Source: Herbidospora yilanensis
GTDB taxonomy: Bacteria > Actinomycetota > Actinomycetes > Streptosporangiales > Streptosporangiaceae
NCBI RefSeq assembly: GCF_001570565.1
Contig: NZ_BBXE01000031.1
Location: forward strand, 1 to 64,000
DNA length: 64,000 bases
Reading direction: 5' to 3'
Below the pieces are notes generated by a model, which was given only the letters and a program-made list of their open reading frames with translations, was not told where the DNA came from and searched no databases. How positions within the stretch are numbered: the first letter of the stretch is position 1; each line of letters starts with the position of its first letter. Positions 46,564-55,088 of this stretch are shown piece by piece. The position numbers and the translations under genes are program-made.

Positions 46564-47478
46564 ATGCCGAAAGCCTACGTGTACCGGGAATACGGTGGCC
46601 CCGAGGTCGAGGAGTTCGCCGACCTGCCCAAACCCACCGCCGGACCGGGTCAGGTCGTCGTCAGGGTCAGGGCCGCCGGGGTCAACCCGGCCGACTGGAA
46701 GCGCCGCACCGGCTGGCGCGGGCCGGGCGTCAACCCCGACCACTTCCCGGCCGTCTTCGGCAACGAGGTCGCCGGGGTGATCGCCGAGATCGGGCCCGGC
46801 GTCACCGGGCTCAAGCCGGGGGAGGCCGTCTTCGGCAGCCCGCTGAAGGGCGGGTACGCCGAGTACGCCGTCCTCCCGGCGTCCGGCCTGGCCCGCAAGC
46901 CCGACGTGGTGTCGTTCGAGGACGCCGCCACCCTGCCCGTCGCCGCCGCCACGGCCTACGACGGCATCCGCCAGCTCGGACTGCCGCGCGGCGGCACCCT
47001 GCTGATCACCGGTGTCGGCGGGGGCGTGGGCACGGCCGCCGCGCAGATCGCCCGGCACGCCGGAGTGCGCGTGATCGGCACCGCCGACCCGGAGAAGCGG
47101 CGGTTCGTCGAGTCGCTCGGGGCGGCGTACGTGGAACCGGGCCCCGGCGTCGCCGAGCGGGTGCGCGCGGTGGCCCCGCAGGGCGTCGACGGGATCTACG
47201 ACCTGGTCGGCGGCGACGCGCTCCGCGAGGTCGCGCCGCTCCTGAAGGACCACTCGAAGCTGATCTCCGCCGGAGACCAGACCACGGCCAGGGACCTGGG
47301 CGGCAAGCCGGTCGCGCGGGCCCGCACCAAGGAGGTGCTGGGCGCGGTCGCCGATCTGGTGGCAGACGGCGTGCTCGACCCGCACGTGACCGCGACCTAT
47401 CCGCTCGACCAGGCCGACCGGGCGCTGAGGGAGGTCGAGAACGGGCACGCACGAGGCAAGATCGTCATCACCGCGTGA
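46564..47478 (+). CDS. Zinc-independent quinone oxidoreductase (MDR superfamily)
   Basis: This 304-residue medium-chain reductase has an N-terminal GroES-like domain (VNPADWKRRTG, FPAVFGNEVAG), the cofactor motif LLITGVGGGVGTAAAQIA (147-163) and C-terminal DQADRALREVENGHARGKIV. It lacks the Cys ligands of alcohol dehydrogenases. It probably reduces quinones or enones with NADPH. It follows the SDR gene by 15 bp and ends just before a 5'-incomplete PPOX gene. Confidence 0.92.
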   Translation: MPKAYVYREYGGPEVEEFADLPKPTAGPGQVVVRVRAAGVNPADWKRRTGWRGPGVNPDHFPAVFGNEVAGVIAEIGPGVTGLKPGEAVFGSPLKGGYAEYAVLPASGLARKPDVVSFEDAATLPVAAATAYDGIRQLGLPRGGTLLITGVGGGVGTAAAQIARHAGVRVIGTADPEKRRFVESLGAAYVEPGPGVAERVRAVAPQGVDGIYDLVGGDALREVAPLLKDHSKLISAGDQTTARDLGGKPVARARTKEVLGAVADLVADGVLDPHVTATYPLDQADRALREVENGHARGKIVITA

Positions 47479-47497
47479 GCGGTTCGCGGCGGCCCGG

Positions 47498-47845
47498 GTG
47501 GCCCGGCTGGCCACCGCGGGTCCGCACGTGGTGCCGGTGACGTTCGCCCTGGAGGGCGACGTGATCGTGACCGCGGTCGACCACAAGCCCAAGACGACCC
47601 GGCGGCTGCGCCGCCTGGAGAACATCGCGGCCGATCCCCGCGTGAGCGTGCTCGCCGACCATTACGAGGAGGACTGGGAGAGGTTGTGGTGGGTACGGGC
47701 GGACGGCACCGCCCGGGTCGTCGACGAATGGCCGGTCGATTCGTTGACGGCAAAATATCCGCAATATCGGGAAATTCCGCCTGTCGGGCCGTTCATCGTG
47801 ATCGATGTACATCTATGGCGGGATTGGGCGGCGCTGCCAGACTAG
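47498..47845 (+). CDS. PPOX-class F420-dependent oxidoreductase, N-terminally short
   Basis: This 115-residue TIGR03668-like protein has the split-barrel flavin/F420 fold (HVVPVTFALEGDVIVTAVDH, ADPRVSVLADHYEEDWERLW, EIPPVGPFIVIDVHLWRDW). In-frame codons before the GTG at 47498 still spell RERFAAAR, the usual family N-terminus. They contain no ATG, GTG or TTG before a stop at 47426. About 15 residues are therefore lost or a non-standard start is used. It may be a decaying gene. Confidence 0.75.
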   Translation: MARLATAGPHVVPVTFALEGDVIVTAVDHKPKTTRRLRRLENIAADPRVSVLADHYEEDWERLWWVRADGTARVVDEWPVDSLTAKYPQYREIPPVGPFIVIDVHLWRDWAALPD

Positions 47846-47849
47846 ACGC

Positions 47850-48680
47850 ATGCCGTTATGGGGGAGACGCCTGCTGGTCGTCCTGGCGATCTGGGCGGCC
47901 GCGCTCGCGTTCGAGCACTGGTCGCCGGCGGACGACCTCGGCGACTTCGTGCTGATCTTCATGGCGCCCCTCACCCTGGGCCTGGTCCTCGGCTGGCTGG
48001 CGCGGCTGCCCTGGTGGTTGCCCACGGGCCTGCTGGCCTTTCCCGGCGCCTATTTCGTGCTGGTCACCGCGTCGGCATGGCACGACCTGCTGGAGGCGCG
48101 AACTCCGCCGACGCCGGTCGGCCTGGCCTTTCCGGCGCTCGGATATCTGCTCGTCTCGTGGTTGTTCTCACCCGGGTTCCGCCGGCCGAAGATCGGCCTG
48201 AGCGCCCTCCTCGTCGCGTTGTTCGCGGTGACCGGACCGCTGGAGGAGCTCAGATCCGACACCGAGTTCCAGGAGATGATCACCGCCGCGGGTGTGCCGC
48301 TGGTCGTGCCGGTCATCCCCGGCCACACCCTGGTCTCGTCGAGCAGCCTCCCGTTGAACGGGGAGATAGAACTGACCTACGCGTCGCCCGACGGCGAGAC
48401 CGAGATCGAGGTCTACCTCCATCACGAGACCAGCGATCCCCGGGAGATGTGTCTCGACCCGGTCCCCCGATACCCGATCGACGCGCGCGCCGACTGCCGC
48501 CAGGCCGCGCCGGGGGTGTGGGTCAGGACCGCCGGGGGCTTCACCCGCGCGGTCGGCCGGGCGGGTGGCGTGACCATCCAGATGACCGCCCGCGACGTGC
48601 CCGAAGACGTTCTGGTAGGCGGCTTCGCCCAGACCAGGCCGGTGACGGCGGAGGAACTCGGGGAGCTCAGGGACGTCTGA
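47850..48680 (+). CDS. Hypothetical membrane protein
   Basis: This 276-residue protein has an N-terminal half of about four or five hydrophobic segments (RLLVVLAIWAAALAFEHW, FVLIFMAPLTLGLVLGWL, LPTGLLAFPGAYFVLVTA, GLSALLVALFAVTGPL). A soluble C-terminal domain (about 125-276) has beta-rich repeats (GEIELTYASPDGETEIEVYL). No family was recognised. The ATG at 47850 was chosen after CAGACT-N6. Its end overlaps the convergent hydrolase gene by 14 nt. Confidence 0.72.
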   Translation: MPLWGRRLLVVLAIWAAALAFEHWSPADDLGDFVLIFMAPLTLGLVLGWLARLPWWLPTGLLAFPGAYFVLVTASAWHDLLEARTPPTPVGLAFPALGYLLVSWLFSPGFRRPKIGLSALLVALFAVTGPLEELRSDTEFQEMITAAGVPLVVPVIPGHTLVSSSSLPLNGEIELTYASPDGETEIEVYLHHETSDPREMCLDPVPRYPIDARADCRQAAPGVWVRTAGGFTRAVGRAGGVTIQMTARDVPEDVLVGGFAQTRPVTAEELGELRDV

Positions 48681-49590
48681 AGGCCGCCCGCAGGTTCCGT
48701 GCGACGTGCTCCCTGGCCTCGTCGGCGGCGTCGAAGAAGCCCGGGAAGGAGAAGAACCCGTGCAGCGTGCCCGCGTAGTCGTGATGGTCGACCGGCACCC
48801 CGGCGTCCGCCAGCGCCTTCGCGTACGCCCGCCCCTCGTCCCGCAGCACGTCGTATTCGGCGGTGACGACGGTCGCGGGGGCCAGGCCCGACTTGTCGGC
48901 CAGGTGGAGGGGGGACAGGCGGGGGTCGCGGGGGTCGGCGCCCGGGGCGTACTTGCGGACGACCCAGGCCATGTCGGTCACGCTGAGGCCGAAGCCGTGG
49001 GCGAACTCGGTGTAGCTCGGGGTGTCCATGGCCACGTCGGTCACCGGGTAGACGAGCGCCTGGTGGGCGAGCGGCAGCCCGGCGTCGCGGGCCAGCCAGG
49101 CGGTCACGGCGGCCAGGTTGCCCCCGGCGCTGTCGCCCGCGACCGCGACCGGTCCCGGTTCCCCGCCGTAGAGGGCCGGCCGGTCGAAGACGTCGCGGAC
49201 GACCGCCCAGGCGTCGTCGACGGCGGCCGGGAAGACGTGCTGGGGCGCCAGCCGGTAGTCGGCCATCACGACCACCGCTCCGGTGCGGACCGCCAGGTCA
49301 CGGCCCAGGGGATCGAGCTGGGAGAGGGTACCGTAGACCCAGCCGCCGCCGTGGAGGTAGACCACGACGGGAAGCGATTGTTCGCCGGTGGGGCGATAGA
49401 TGCGTACGGGAACGCCGGCGGCCGTCGTGTCGACGGCCGAGAAGACCTCGACGGGGGCCCCGCGCTCGGCGGTCTTGTTGTCGAGGCCGCGGAGCACGGC
49501 CACGTCGTCGTCGGTGAGCGCGTCGAGGTCGGCGCCGGACACGGGCGGGAAACGGTCGAGGAAGAATTGGGACTGCGGGTGCAGCGGCAT
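48667..49590 (-). CDS. HSL-family alpha/beta hydrolase (esterase)
   Basis: This protein of about 307 residues is of the hormone-sensitive-lipase type: oxyanion motif YLHGGGWVYG, nucleophile elbow AGDSAGGNLAAV, and Asp/His in TAEYDVLRDEG and LHGFFSFPGF. It probably hydrolyses short-chain esters or lactones. The ATG at 49590 (MPLHPQSQFFLDRFP) gives the usual N-terminus; upstream codons are unrelated. The stop overlaps the convergent membrane-protein gene. Confidence 0.9.
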   Translation of the reverse strand: MPLHPQSQFFLDRFPPVSGADLDALTDDDVAVLRGLDNKTAERGAPVEVFSAVDTTAAGVPVRIYRPTGEQSLPVVVYLHGGGWVYGTLSQLDPLGRDLAVRTGAVVVMADYRLAPQHVFPAAVDDAWAVVRDVFDRPALYGGEPGPVAVAGDSAGGNLAAVTAWLARDAGLPLAHQALVYPVTDVAMDTPSYTEFAHGFGLSVTDMAWVVRKYAPGADPRDPRLSPLHLADKSGLAPATVVTAEYDVLRDEGRAYAKALADAGVPVDHHDYAGTLHGFFSFPGFFDAADEAREHVARNLRAAFRRP

Positions 49591-49760
49591 GCGCGAGAAC
49601 ATACTCGACTTCGCGGGACGAATCTGCTCTAACGGTGAGCAATCGTCCAAGCACCAAGAGCTCATCAACGGCAGGTAAGCGGACCCTAACGAACGAGCTG
49701 ATCACAAGTGCACTTCGGTGGGTCCCCCTGAAGGAGAACTGTGAGAGACTCCAGCATTGC

Positions 49761-49834
49761 GGGGCGGTAGCTCAGCCGGTCAGAGCATCGGACTCATAAT
49801 CCGTGGGTCGTGGGTTCAAGTCCCACCCGCCCTA
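49761..49834 (+). tRNA. tRNA with CAT anticodon (elongator Met most likely)
   Basis: A 74-nt cloverleaf: acceptor GGGGCGG/CCGCCCT (G-U at pair 1), D arm GCTC...GAGC, anticodon arm TCGGA-CTCATAA-TCCGT with anticodon CAT and a U-U at the outermost stem pair. The T arm is GTGGG-TTCAAGT-CCCAC and the discriminator A. CCA is not encoded. The paired first acceptor position argues against initiator tRNA; Ile2 (lysidine CAU) cannot be excluded by eye. Confidence 0.9.
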
Positions 49835-49921
49835 CTCAAAACCCCAGGCCAACCCGCCGAGAGCGGACGGCCCTCCACAGGATATCCGGTGATCGACGCA
49901 AGATGATCATTGGACCGTGCC

Positions 49922-49955
49922 GGAGAGCGGCCCGGTGTGACGCCGGGCCGTCTCC
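49922..49955. terminator. Hairpin downstream of the CAT-anticodon tRNA
   Basis: CGGCCCGG (49928-49935) pairs with CCGGGCCG (49943-49950), extended by GGAGA/TCTCC (49922-49926, 49951-49955) with one bulged G. It lies between the tRNA and the convergent FtsX-like gene and may serve both strands. Confidence 0.6.
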
Positions 49956-50051
49956 ACTCCGGGCCGGCGGCCCGATCAGGCCGTCAGCGGGTCGTGTTCC
50001 CAAGTTCCGTCGAGCCGCACCGCCGTGTCGGGCCGAAGGTCTCGGAGGGCG

Positions 50052-51035
50052 TCAGCCGATGTGGCTGACGATCTTCGGGCGCAGTGCCATGGCCGCCAGT
50101 GCGGCCAGGGCGGTCGTGCCCGCCACCGCCAGGATCGTCGGGGTGGAGATCTCCACGCCCGCCGAGGCCACGATCACCGCGGCCGTCGCCGTCACGCTCA
50201 GCACGGTCGTCGCCATCAGCAGGCTCGTGGTGGTCGTCGTCTGCCGGCCCATGTACGCCGTCAGCGCCGCCCCCACGACCAGCAGCGAGCCCACCACGCC
50301 GAGCACGGGCGGCAGCGTCTCGGTCGTCACGTCGCCGGTGGAGAGCATCTCGGCGTGGGTCAGGACGTCGTACTCGCCGCCGAGGGTGGCCTGCAGGCGG
50401 TTCCGCAGCTCGCCGGGGTCGACGTCGCCGTCGGCGCGCACGTGCACCACCTCGGTCTCCAGCGATCCGACCAGGTCGGCCGCCGACATCGGCAACACGC
50501 CCAGCGTGCCCCGCACGTCGTAGGCCGGGTTGCCGCGGGACTCGGTGACGCCGGTGATCTCGAAGGCGCGGTCGGCGCCGTTGCCGTGCACCATGATCGT
50601 CTCGCCGACCTCCAGGTGGAGCTGGTCGGCGGTGCGCCGGTCGAGGACCGCCTCGGAGGCGCTGCGGGGGACGTCGCCCTCGACTCCCGACGACGACAGC
50701 AGCGCCAGGTCGACGGCGACCGCCTCCAGCGGGACCAGGGTGCCGAAGCCGACCAGGCCGACCTCGCCCCCCTGGACGGGGACGGCGTCGGCCACGCCGG
50801 GCACCGCCCGTATCTGCGTGACGGCCGTCTCGGGCAGGGAGGGAATCGTCCCGACCCCCGGGTAGCCCACGGGGAGGACGGCCGCGTCGAAGGGGGATTC
50901 GGCGCCCGACAGGCAGCGGGCGATGTGCCAGCCGGCACCGGAGAGATGGAGGCCCGTGCCGATCAGCAACAGGCCCGCGAGCGCCGCGACGACGCAGCCC
51001 GCCAGCGCCCTGAGGTGGCGACTGGTGCCCGACAT
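50052..51035 (-). CDS. FtsX/MacB-like membrane protein
   Basis: This 327-residue protein has one N-terminal membrane helix (GCVVAALAGLLLIGTGLHL). A large extracytoplasmic domain (about 35-225) resembles the MacB periplasmic core (VGETIMVHGNGADRAFEITG, VEGDVPRSASEAVLDRRTAD). Three C-terminal helices follow (VLGVVGSLLVVGAALTAYMG; SLLMATTVLSVTATAAVIVA; PTILAVAGTTALAALAAMAL). It looks like a half-sized FtsX-type permease, but no ABC ATPase adjoins it, so its partner and substrate are unknown. Confidence 0.7.
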   Translation of the reverse strand: MSGTSRHLRALAGCVVAALAGLLLIGTGLHLSGAGWHIARCLSGAESPFDAAVLPVGYPGVGTIPSLPETAVTQIRAVPGVADAVPVQGGEVGLVGFGTLVPLEAVAVDLALLSSSGVEGDVPRSASEAVLDRRTADQLHLEVGETIMVHGNGADRAFEITGVTESRGNPAYDVRGTLGVLPMSAADLVGSLETEVVHVRADGDVDPGELRNRLQATLGGEYDVLTHAEMLSTGDVTTETLPPVLGVVGSLLVVGAALTAYMGRQTTTTTSLLMATTVLSVTATAAVIVASAGVEISTPTILAVAGTTALAALAAMALRPKIVSHIG

Positions 51036-51060
51036 TGAAGTCCCCCATACCCGTTCTGCT

Positions 51061-51079
51061 AAATGGTCTCAAAATGGTC
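51061..51079. repeat. Direct repeat AAATGGTC x2
   Basis: AAATGGTC occurs at 51061-51068 and 51072-51079, an 11-bp period, just upstream of the FtsX-like gene (minus strand). It could be a regulator-binding pair. Confidence 0.35.
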
Positions 51080-51081
51080 AA

Positions 51082-51113
51082 CACCGCCGGGCCGCAAATA
51101 AAGCCCGACGGTG
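51082..51113 (-). terminator. Hairpin after the S1 protease gene
   Basis: CACCGCCGGGC (51082-51092) pairs with GCCCGACGGTG (51103-51113) with one mismatch and a 10-nt loop. It lies 26 bp after the protease stop on the minus strand. Confidence 0.55.
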
Positions 51114-51138
51114 CACGATCGACCGAAAGTTTTACGTT

Positions 51139-52575
51139 CTATGGGCGGGTGTAGGCGAGGGTGAAGCTGCCCGAGCCGCTGTAGCCGTGGACGCGGTACC
51201 GGTAGGTGCCCGCGGTTCCGCTGTAGGTGACGGTCTCGTCGGGGCCGGAGCTGGTGCCGCTGGCCACGTTGGTCCAGGTCGAGCCGCTCAGGCGCTGGAG
51301 GTAGAGGTCGAAGTCGACCCCGTTCGGGCCGTCGAGGCACAGGCGGTGAGTGCCCGCGTTGGCGGTGAACTGGGTGCTGTAGGCGTTGCCGCCGCTGCTG
51401 ACCGAGCCGGTGGTGGTGCTGGCGTAGCCGGTGCAGGTGCCGCCGGGCGGGGCGCCCGTGGTGGTCAGGGTCAGGCCGTACGCCGACAGGATCTCGTTGA
51501 CCGGCTGGAAGTAGGTGGTGCCGCCGACGGAGCAGTTGCCGCTACCGCCGGAGGTGACGCCCTGGGCCTGGGTGCCGGAGATCCACGAGCCGCCCGAGTC
51601 GCCGGGCTCGGCGCAGACGTTGGTGCGGGTCACGCCTGAGACGGTGCCCTGCGCGTAGGTGACCGAGGTGCCAATCTGCTGGACGGTGCCGCAGTGCCAG
51701 CCGGTGGTGGAGCCGGAGCGGCAGATGGAGCCGCCGACGACCTGCGCCGTGGAGCCCGAGACGGTGGCGGAGGTGCCGGCCACGGTCGGCGTCGGCACCC
51801 AGTTGGAGTTCACCGCGACCCAGGCGTAGTCGTTGCCGGGGAACGAGGAGCCCTGGAAGGTGCCCTGCGCGACCCGGTTGTAGCCCTGGGTCGAGCTGCC
51901 GGTCGTGCCGCAGTGGCCCGCGGTGACGAACCCGGGGGTGCTGCCGCGGGTGACCGAGAAGCCGATGGAGCAGCGGCCCGAGTTGTTGATGTAGTAGGCG
52001 TCGCCGCCGCGCAGGTCGTAGTAGGGGATCGGCTGCTCGCTGGACGCGACGAAGGTCACGGCCGCCTTGTCGACCCCGGCCGAGGCCACGAACGCCTCGG
52101 CGGCGGCCTGGTCGCGGGTCTCGACGACGACCGAGTTCGACTTCACGTCGACGTAGTAGACGGGCACGGTCTGCGGGGCGGTGGCGGCGTCGAGCTTGTC
52201 CTTGAGCGTGGTCAGGTCGCCCAACGACCGGGTCACGACCTGTGCCTTGGCGCCGCCGGCCTCGATGGCGCCGACCTTGGACGCGTCCGAGGTCGCGATC
52301 GTCAGCGAGTTCGCGGTGTCGCCGCTGAGCCACGACCCGCCGAAGGCGGCGCCGAGGTCGGTGCGGACCTTGCCTTCGAGCTTGCCGAGCCTGGCCTCGT
52401 TGACGAGGCGGAGCTGGGCCTGCTCGGCGGAGAGGTTGAGGTCGCGCTGGAGGGCCTCCAACATCGAGGGTGCCGGTTTCGCCGGCGCCGCGACGGCGGC
52501 CGGGGCGGAGGACAGGACGAGGGCGACGCCCATGGTGAGGGCGCTCGCCGCGCTCAGGATGTGCCTGCTGCGCAT
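51139..52575 (-). CDS. Secreted S1 serine protease (streptogrisin/alpha-lytic type) with C-terminal PPC domain
   Basis: This 478-residue protein has a signal peptide (about 1-30), an alpha-lytic pro-domain (about 35-190) and a chymotrypsin-fold protease domain. The catalytic His is in FVTAGHCGT, the Asp in NDYAWVAV and the Ser in EPGDSGGSW. A short linker and a bacterial pre-peptidase C-terminal (PPC) beta domain (about 395-478, LCLDGPNGVDFDLYLQRL) follow. It is an extracellular protein-degrading enzyme. The ATG at 52575 follows AAGGAG. It is single-gene, with a hairpin terminator downstream. Confidence 0.94.
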   Translation of the reverse strand: MRSRHILSAASALTMGVALVLSSAPAAVAAPAKPAPSMLEALQRDLNLSAEQAQLRLVNEARLGKLEGKVRTDLGAAFGGSWLSGDTANSLTIATSDASKVGAIEAGGAKAQVVTRSLGDLTTLKDKLDAATAPQTVPVYYVDVKSNSVVVETRDQAAAEAFVASAGVDKAAVTFVASSEQPIPYYDLRGGDAYYINNSGRCSIGFSVTRGSTPGFVTAGHCGTTGSSTQGYNRVAQGTFQGSSFPGNDYAWVAVNSNWVPTPTVAGTSATVSGSTAQVVGGSICRSGSTTGWHCGTVQQIGTSVTYAQGTVSGVTRTNVCAEPGDSGGSWISGTQAQGVTSGGSGNCSVGGTTYFQPVNEILSAYGLTLTTTGAPPGGTCTGYASTTTGSVSSGGNAYSTQFTANAGTHRLCLDGPNGVDFDLYLQRLSGSTWTNVASGTSSGPDETVTYSGTAGTYRYRVHGYSGSGSFTLAYTRP

Positions 52576-52671
52576 CGATTCTCCTTGGGGGCTGGGAGTG
52601 CCCTGAACGTAAACTCCAGGTGCGTCCCAGAGGAGCCGTCGTTTGCCCCCTATCACCGTGTTATGGCCCGC

Positions 52672-53631
52672 CTACGGCATGGTTCCGTAGCCCGGGTTCC
52701 GGGCCAGCCAGTTCGAATAGGGTGTGCTCTGCCTGACCGCGTCGAGGTGGGAGAACTTGGCGTGGCTGACCACGGCCGGCGCCGACTGGGCGGCCGGGGT
52801 CTCCGGATGCCATCCGAGCAGTTGCCGCCAGCGCAGCGGCGCCCCGCGCACGGGTAAGGCCACCATCCCCTCGCTCCGGCGGAAGGTGGCCTGGCACAAC
52901 GCCACGGCACGGCCGACCCGCACCAGGTGGACACAGGTCGCGACGTCGGTCTCGTAGATCGCCTCGGGGGCGAACCCCGACCGCGACGCGGCCACGGCGA
53001 AGCACTCGCCGAAGCAGCCGTCGCCGGGGGTGACCGCCCACTGCTCCCTGGCGAAGTCGCCGAGCTCGACCTCCCGTTCCCCGGCCAGCGGATGCGACTC
53101 GGCGACCAGCACGAACACCGGGTCGTTGGCGACCAGGGCCCACGACAGCGCCTCGTCGCCGGGCGGCCGGGAGTCGCCGCAGACCCCGATGAGGGCGAAG
53201 TCGAGCCGGCCGAGCATCACCTTGGTGGCCAGCTCCCCGGTCGACCACGACGTGGCGGTGGTGATCACGGCGCCGGGCTCGGCGGCGGCCAGCCGGTCGA
53301 CCAGGCCGCCCAGGATCGGCCCGTTGGCGGCGCCGATCCGGTAGCGGCGGCCGTCGGGTTCGCCGTTGGCGAGCCGGGCGGCCTCCTCCTGCAGTTGCTG
53401 CACGGCGGGCAGCAGCACCTGCGCGCGGGCGAGCACCAGCTCCCCGAGCGCGGTCGGGCGGGAACCGGTGTGGTCCCGCTCGAACAGGCTGCCCCCGAGT
53501 GCCCGTTCGATCCGCTTCAACTGTGCGGTGAGCGCGGGCTGGGCGAGCCCGAGCGCACTGGCCGCCTTGGTGACGCTGCCGGTCTCGGCGACCATACGCA
53601 CGATTCTCAGATGGCGGAGCTCGAGGTCCAT
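52672..53631 (-). CDS. LysR family transcriptional regulator
   Basis: This 319-residue protein has an N-terminal HTH (RHLRIVRMVAETGSVTKAAS, about 6-25; ALGLAQPALTAQLKRIERAL) and a LysR substrate-binding domain (about 95-290). Two regulator-typical segments are ANGPILGGLVDRL and GFAPEAIYETD. The effector is unknown. It diverges from the sugar-binding lipoprotein gene with 154 bp between starts, so that gene is the likely target. Confidence 0.93.
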   Translation of the reverse strand: MDLELRHLRIVRMVAETGSVTKAASALGLAQPALTAQLKRIERALGGSLFERDHTGSRPTALGELVLARAQVLLPAVQQLQEEAARLANGEPDGRRYRIGAANGPILGGLVDRLAAAEPGAVITTATSWSTGELATKVMLGRLDFALIGVCGDSRPPGDEALSWALVANDPVFVLVAESHPLAGEREVELGDFAREQWAVTPGDGCFGECFAVAASRSGFAPEAIYETDVATCVHLVRVGRAVALCQATFRRSEGMVALPVRGAPLRWRQLLGWHPETPAAQSAPAVVSHAKFSHLDAVRQSTPYSNWLARNPGYGTMP

Positions 53632-53785
53632 AACGTGAAGGTATGACCCCCGAATAACTCCAGCAATGATGATTTGTCACACATTCTGACTAGTCATGTC
53701 GGAAAAGGTCCATCAAGACTCCGTCACCGCCGTTACCCCCCGGCAAGGGGCAGGGTAGGCCTCCCCAGACGAACGGGGGGCATGA

Positions 53786-54859
53786 GTGAGGACCTTTCTC
53801 GCGCTGGCGCTGGTTGTCGGCGTGGTCGCCTGTGGCGCCCAGAAGCCGAGGCGGATGGGTCCGGCCGAGATCATCGCTCGCGGCTTCAAGATCGGGCTGA
53901 TGCTCCCCGACCTGACGACCCCCCGGTGGGAGAAGTTCGACCGTCCGTACATCACCTCGTCGATCGCCCAGCTCTGCCCCAACTGCGAGATCGTCCCGGT
54001 CAACGCCGAGGGCGACCCCGTCGCGCAGCGCCGCCAGCTCGACCAGCTCACCGCCCAGGGGATCAAGACCGTCATCCTGACCCCGGTGGACGCCCGCGGC
54101 ATCCGGCCGTCGGTCGACAACGCCGTCGCGCGGGCCGTCCGGATCGTCTCCTACGACCGTCTCGCGGAGGGCCCCATCGACGCCTACACCTCCTTCGACA
54201 ACGTCGAGGTGGGCCGGCTGCAGGGCCAGGCCCTGGTCGACGCCATCAGGGCACGCGGCCGCAAGGGCGAGGTCATCATGCTCAACGGCCCGACCACCGA
54301 CCCCAACTCCGCCGAGTTCAAGGCCGGCGCCCACATGGCCATGGACGGCCGGGTCCGCATCGGCGCCGAGTACGACACCCCCGCCTGGAGCGCCGAGGAC
54401 GCCGAACGCGAGTCGGAGATGGCCATCGACCGCCTCGGCCTGGACGACATCGCCGGCGTGTACGCCGCCAACGACGGCCTGGCCGGCGGCGCCGCGTCGT
54501 CGATCCGCGACTCGGGCCTGCCCCCGGACACCCCGCTGACCGGCATGGACGCCGACCTGGAGGCCATCCATCGCATCATGCTCGGCACCCAGACCATGAC
54601 CATCTACAAGCCGATCCAGCCCGAGGCCCAGAACGCCGCCCAACTGGCCGTCGACCTGGGCGCCGGACGGCCGATCTCGGGCACCAGCACGGTGAGCAAC
54701 GGCAGCAGGCGGGACATCCCCGCCATGATCACCAAGGCGATCGTGGTGACCCGGACGACGATCAAGGACACCGTGGTCAGAGACGGCTTCTGGACGGTCA
54801 ACGAGGTCTGCAACCCGGCCACCATGAAGTCGATGTGCCAGGAGCTAGGCATCACCTGA
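53786..54859 (+). CDS. Orphan sugar-binding lipoprotein (periplasmic-binding, XylF/RbsB-like)
   Basis: This 357-residue lipoprotein has a GTG start and lipobox VVGVVAC (Cys16). The mature part is a periplasmic-binding-protein type 1 fold (FKIGLMLPDLTTPRWEKFDR, QLTAQGIKTVILTPVDARGI, GVYAANDGLAGGAASSIRDS), closest by eye to xylose-binding proteins. No permease or ATPase gene is nearby, so it may serve a distant transporter or a sensor. It is divergent from a LysR gene. The 3' end overlaps the next gene by 15 nt, convergent. Confidence 0.88.
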   Translation: MRTFLALALVVGVVACGAQKPRRMGPAEIIARGFKIGLMLPDLTTPRWEKFDRPYITSSIAQLCPNCEIVPVNAEGDPVAQRRQLDQLTAQGIKTVILTPVDARGIRPSVDNAVARAVRIVSYDRLAEGPIDAYTSFDNVEVGRLQGQALVDAIRARGRKGEVIMLNGPTTDPNSAEFKAGAHMAMDGRVRIGAEYDTPAWSAEDAERESEMAIDRLGLDDIAGVYAANDGLAGGAASSIRDSGLPPDTPLTGMDADLEAIHRIMLGTQTMTIYKPIQPEAQNAAQLAVDLGAGRPISGTSTVSNGSRRDIPAMITKAIVVTRTTIKDTVVRDGFWTVNEVCNPATMKSMCQELGIT

Positions 54860-55078
54860 CGACTCGTCGGAGGGATCGGGCACGTCCTTGGGCCGCAGCC
54901 GCTCCCACAGCAGGAACACCGCCGCCAGCACCAGCATCCCGGCCCCGGTCCACAGGTTGATGCGCACCCCCTCGGCCTTCGCGATCTCCTCGGCCCCGTC
55001 GAGGAGGCCGGCGACGACCAGGATCACGCCGTAGACGGCGAACAGGCCGCCCAGGATGCGGCGGATGTCGAACAACAT
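54845..55078 (-). CDS. Small membrane protein linked to a sodium:solute symporter
   Basis: This 77-residue protein has two hydrophobic helices (RRILGGLFAVYGVILVVAGL; LWTGAGMLVLAAVFLLWERL) joined by a charged loop, with an acidic C-terminus. It starts 10 bp after the symporter gene on the same strand. Small two-helix proteins next to SSS-family symporters are a recurring arrangement and may be accessory subunits; this role is inferred. Confidence 0.8.
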   Translation of the reverse strand: MLFDIRRILGGLFAVYGVILVVAGLLDGAEEIAKAEGVRINLWTGAGMLVLAAVFLLWERLRPKDVPDPSDESSGDA

Positions 55079-55088
55079 CGGGTCCTCC

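Noticed and set aside
49761-49834. Initiator tRNA-fMet
   Set aside because: The first acceptor pair is G-U, not the C1-A72 mismatch of initiators, and the anticodon stem lacks the three G-C pairs of initiators.
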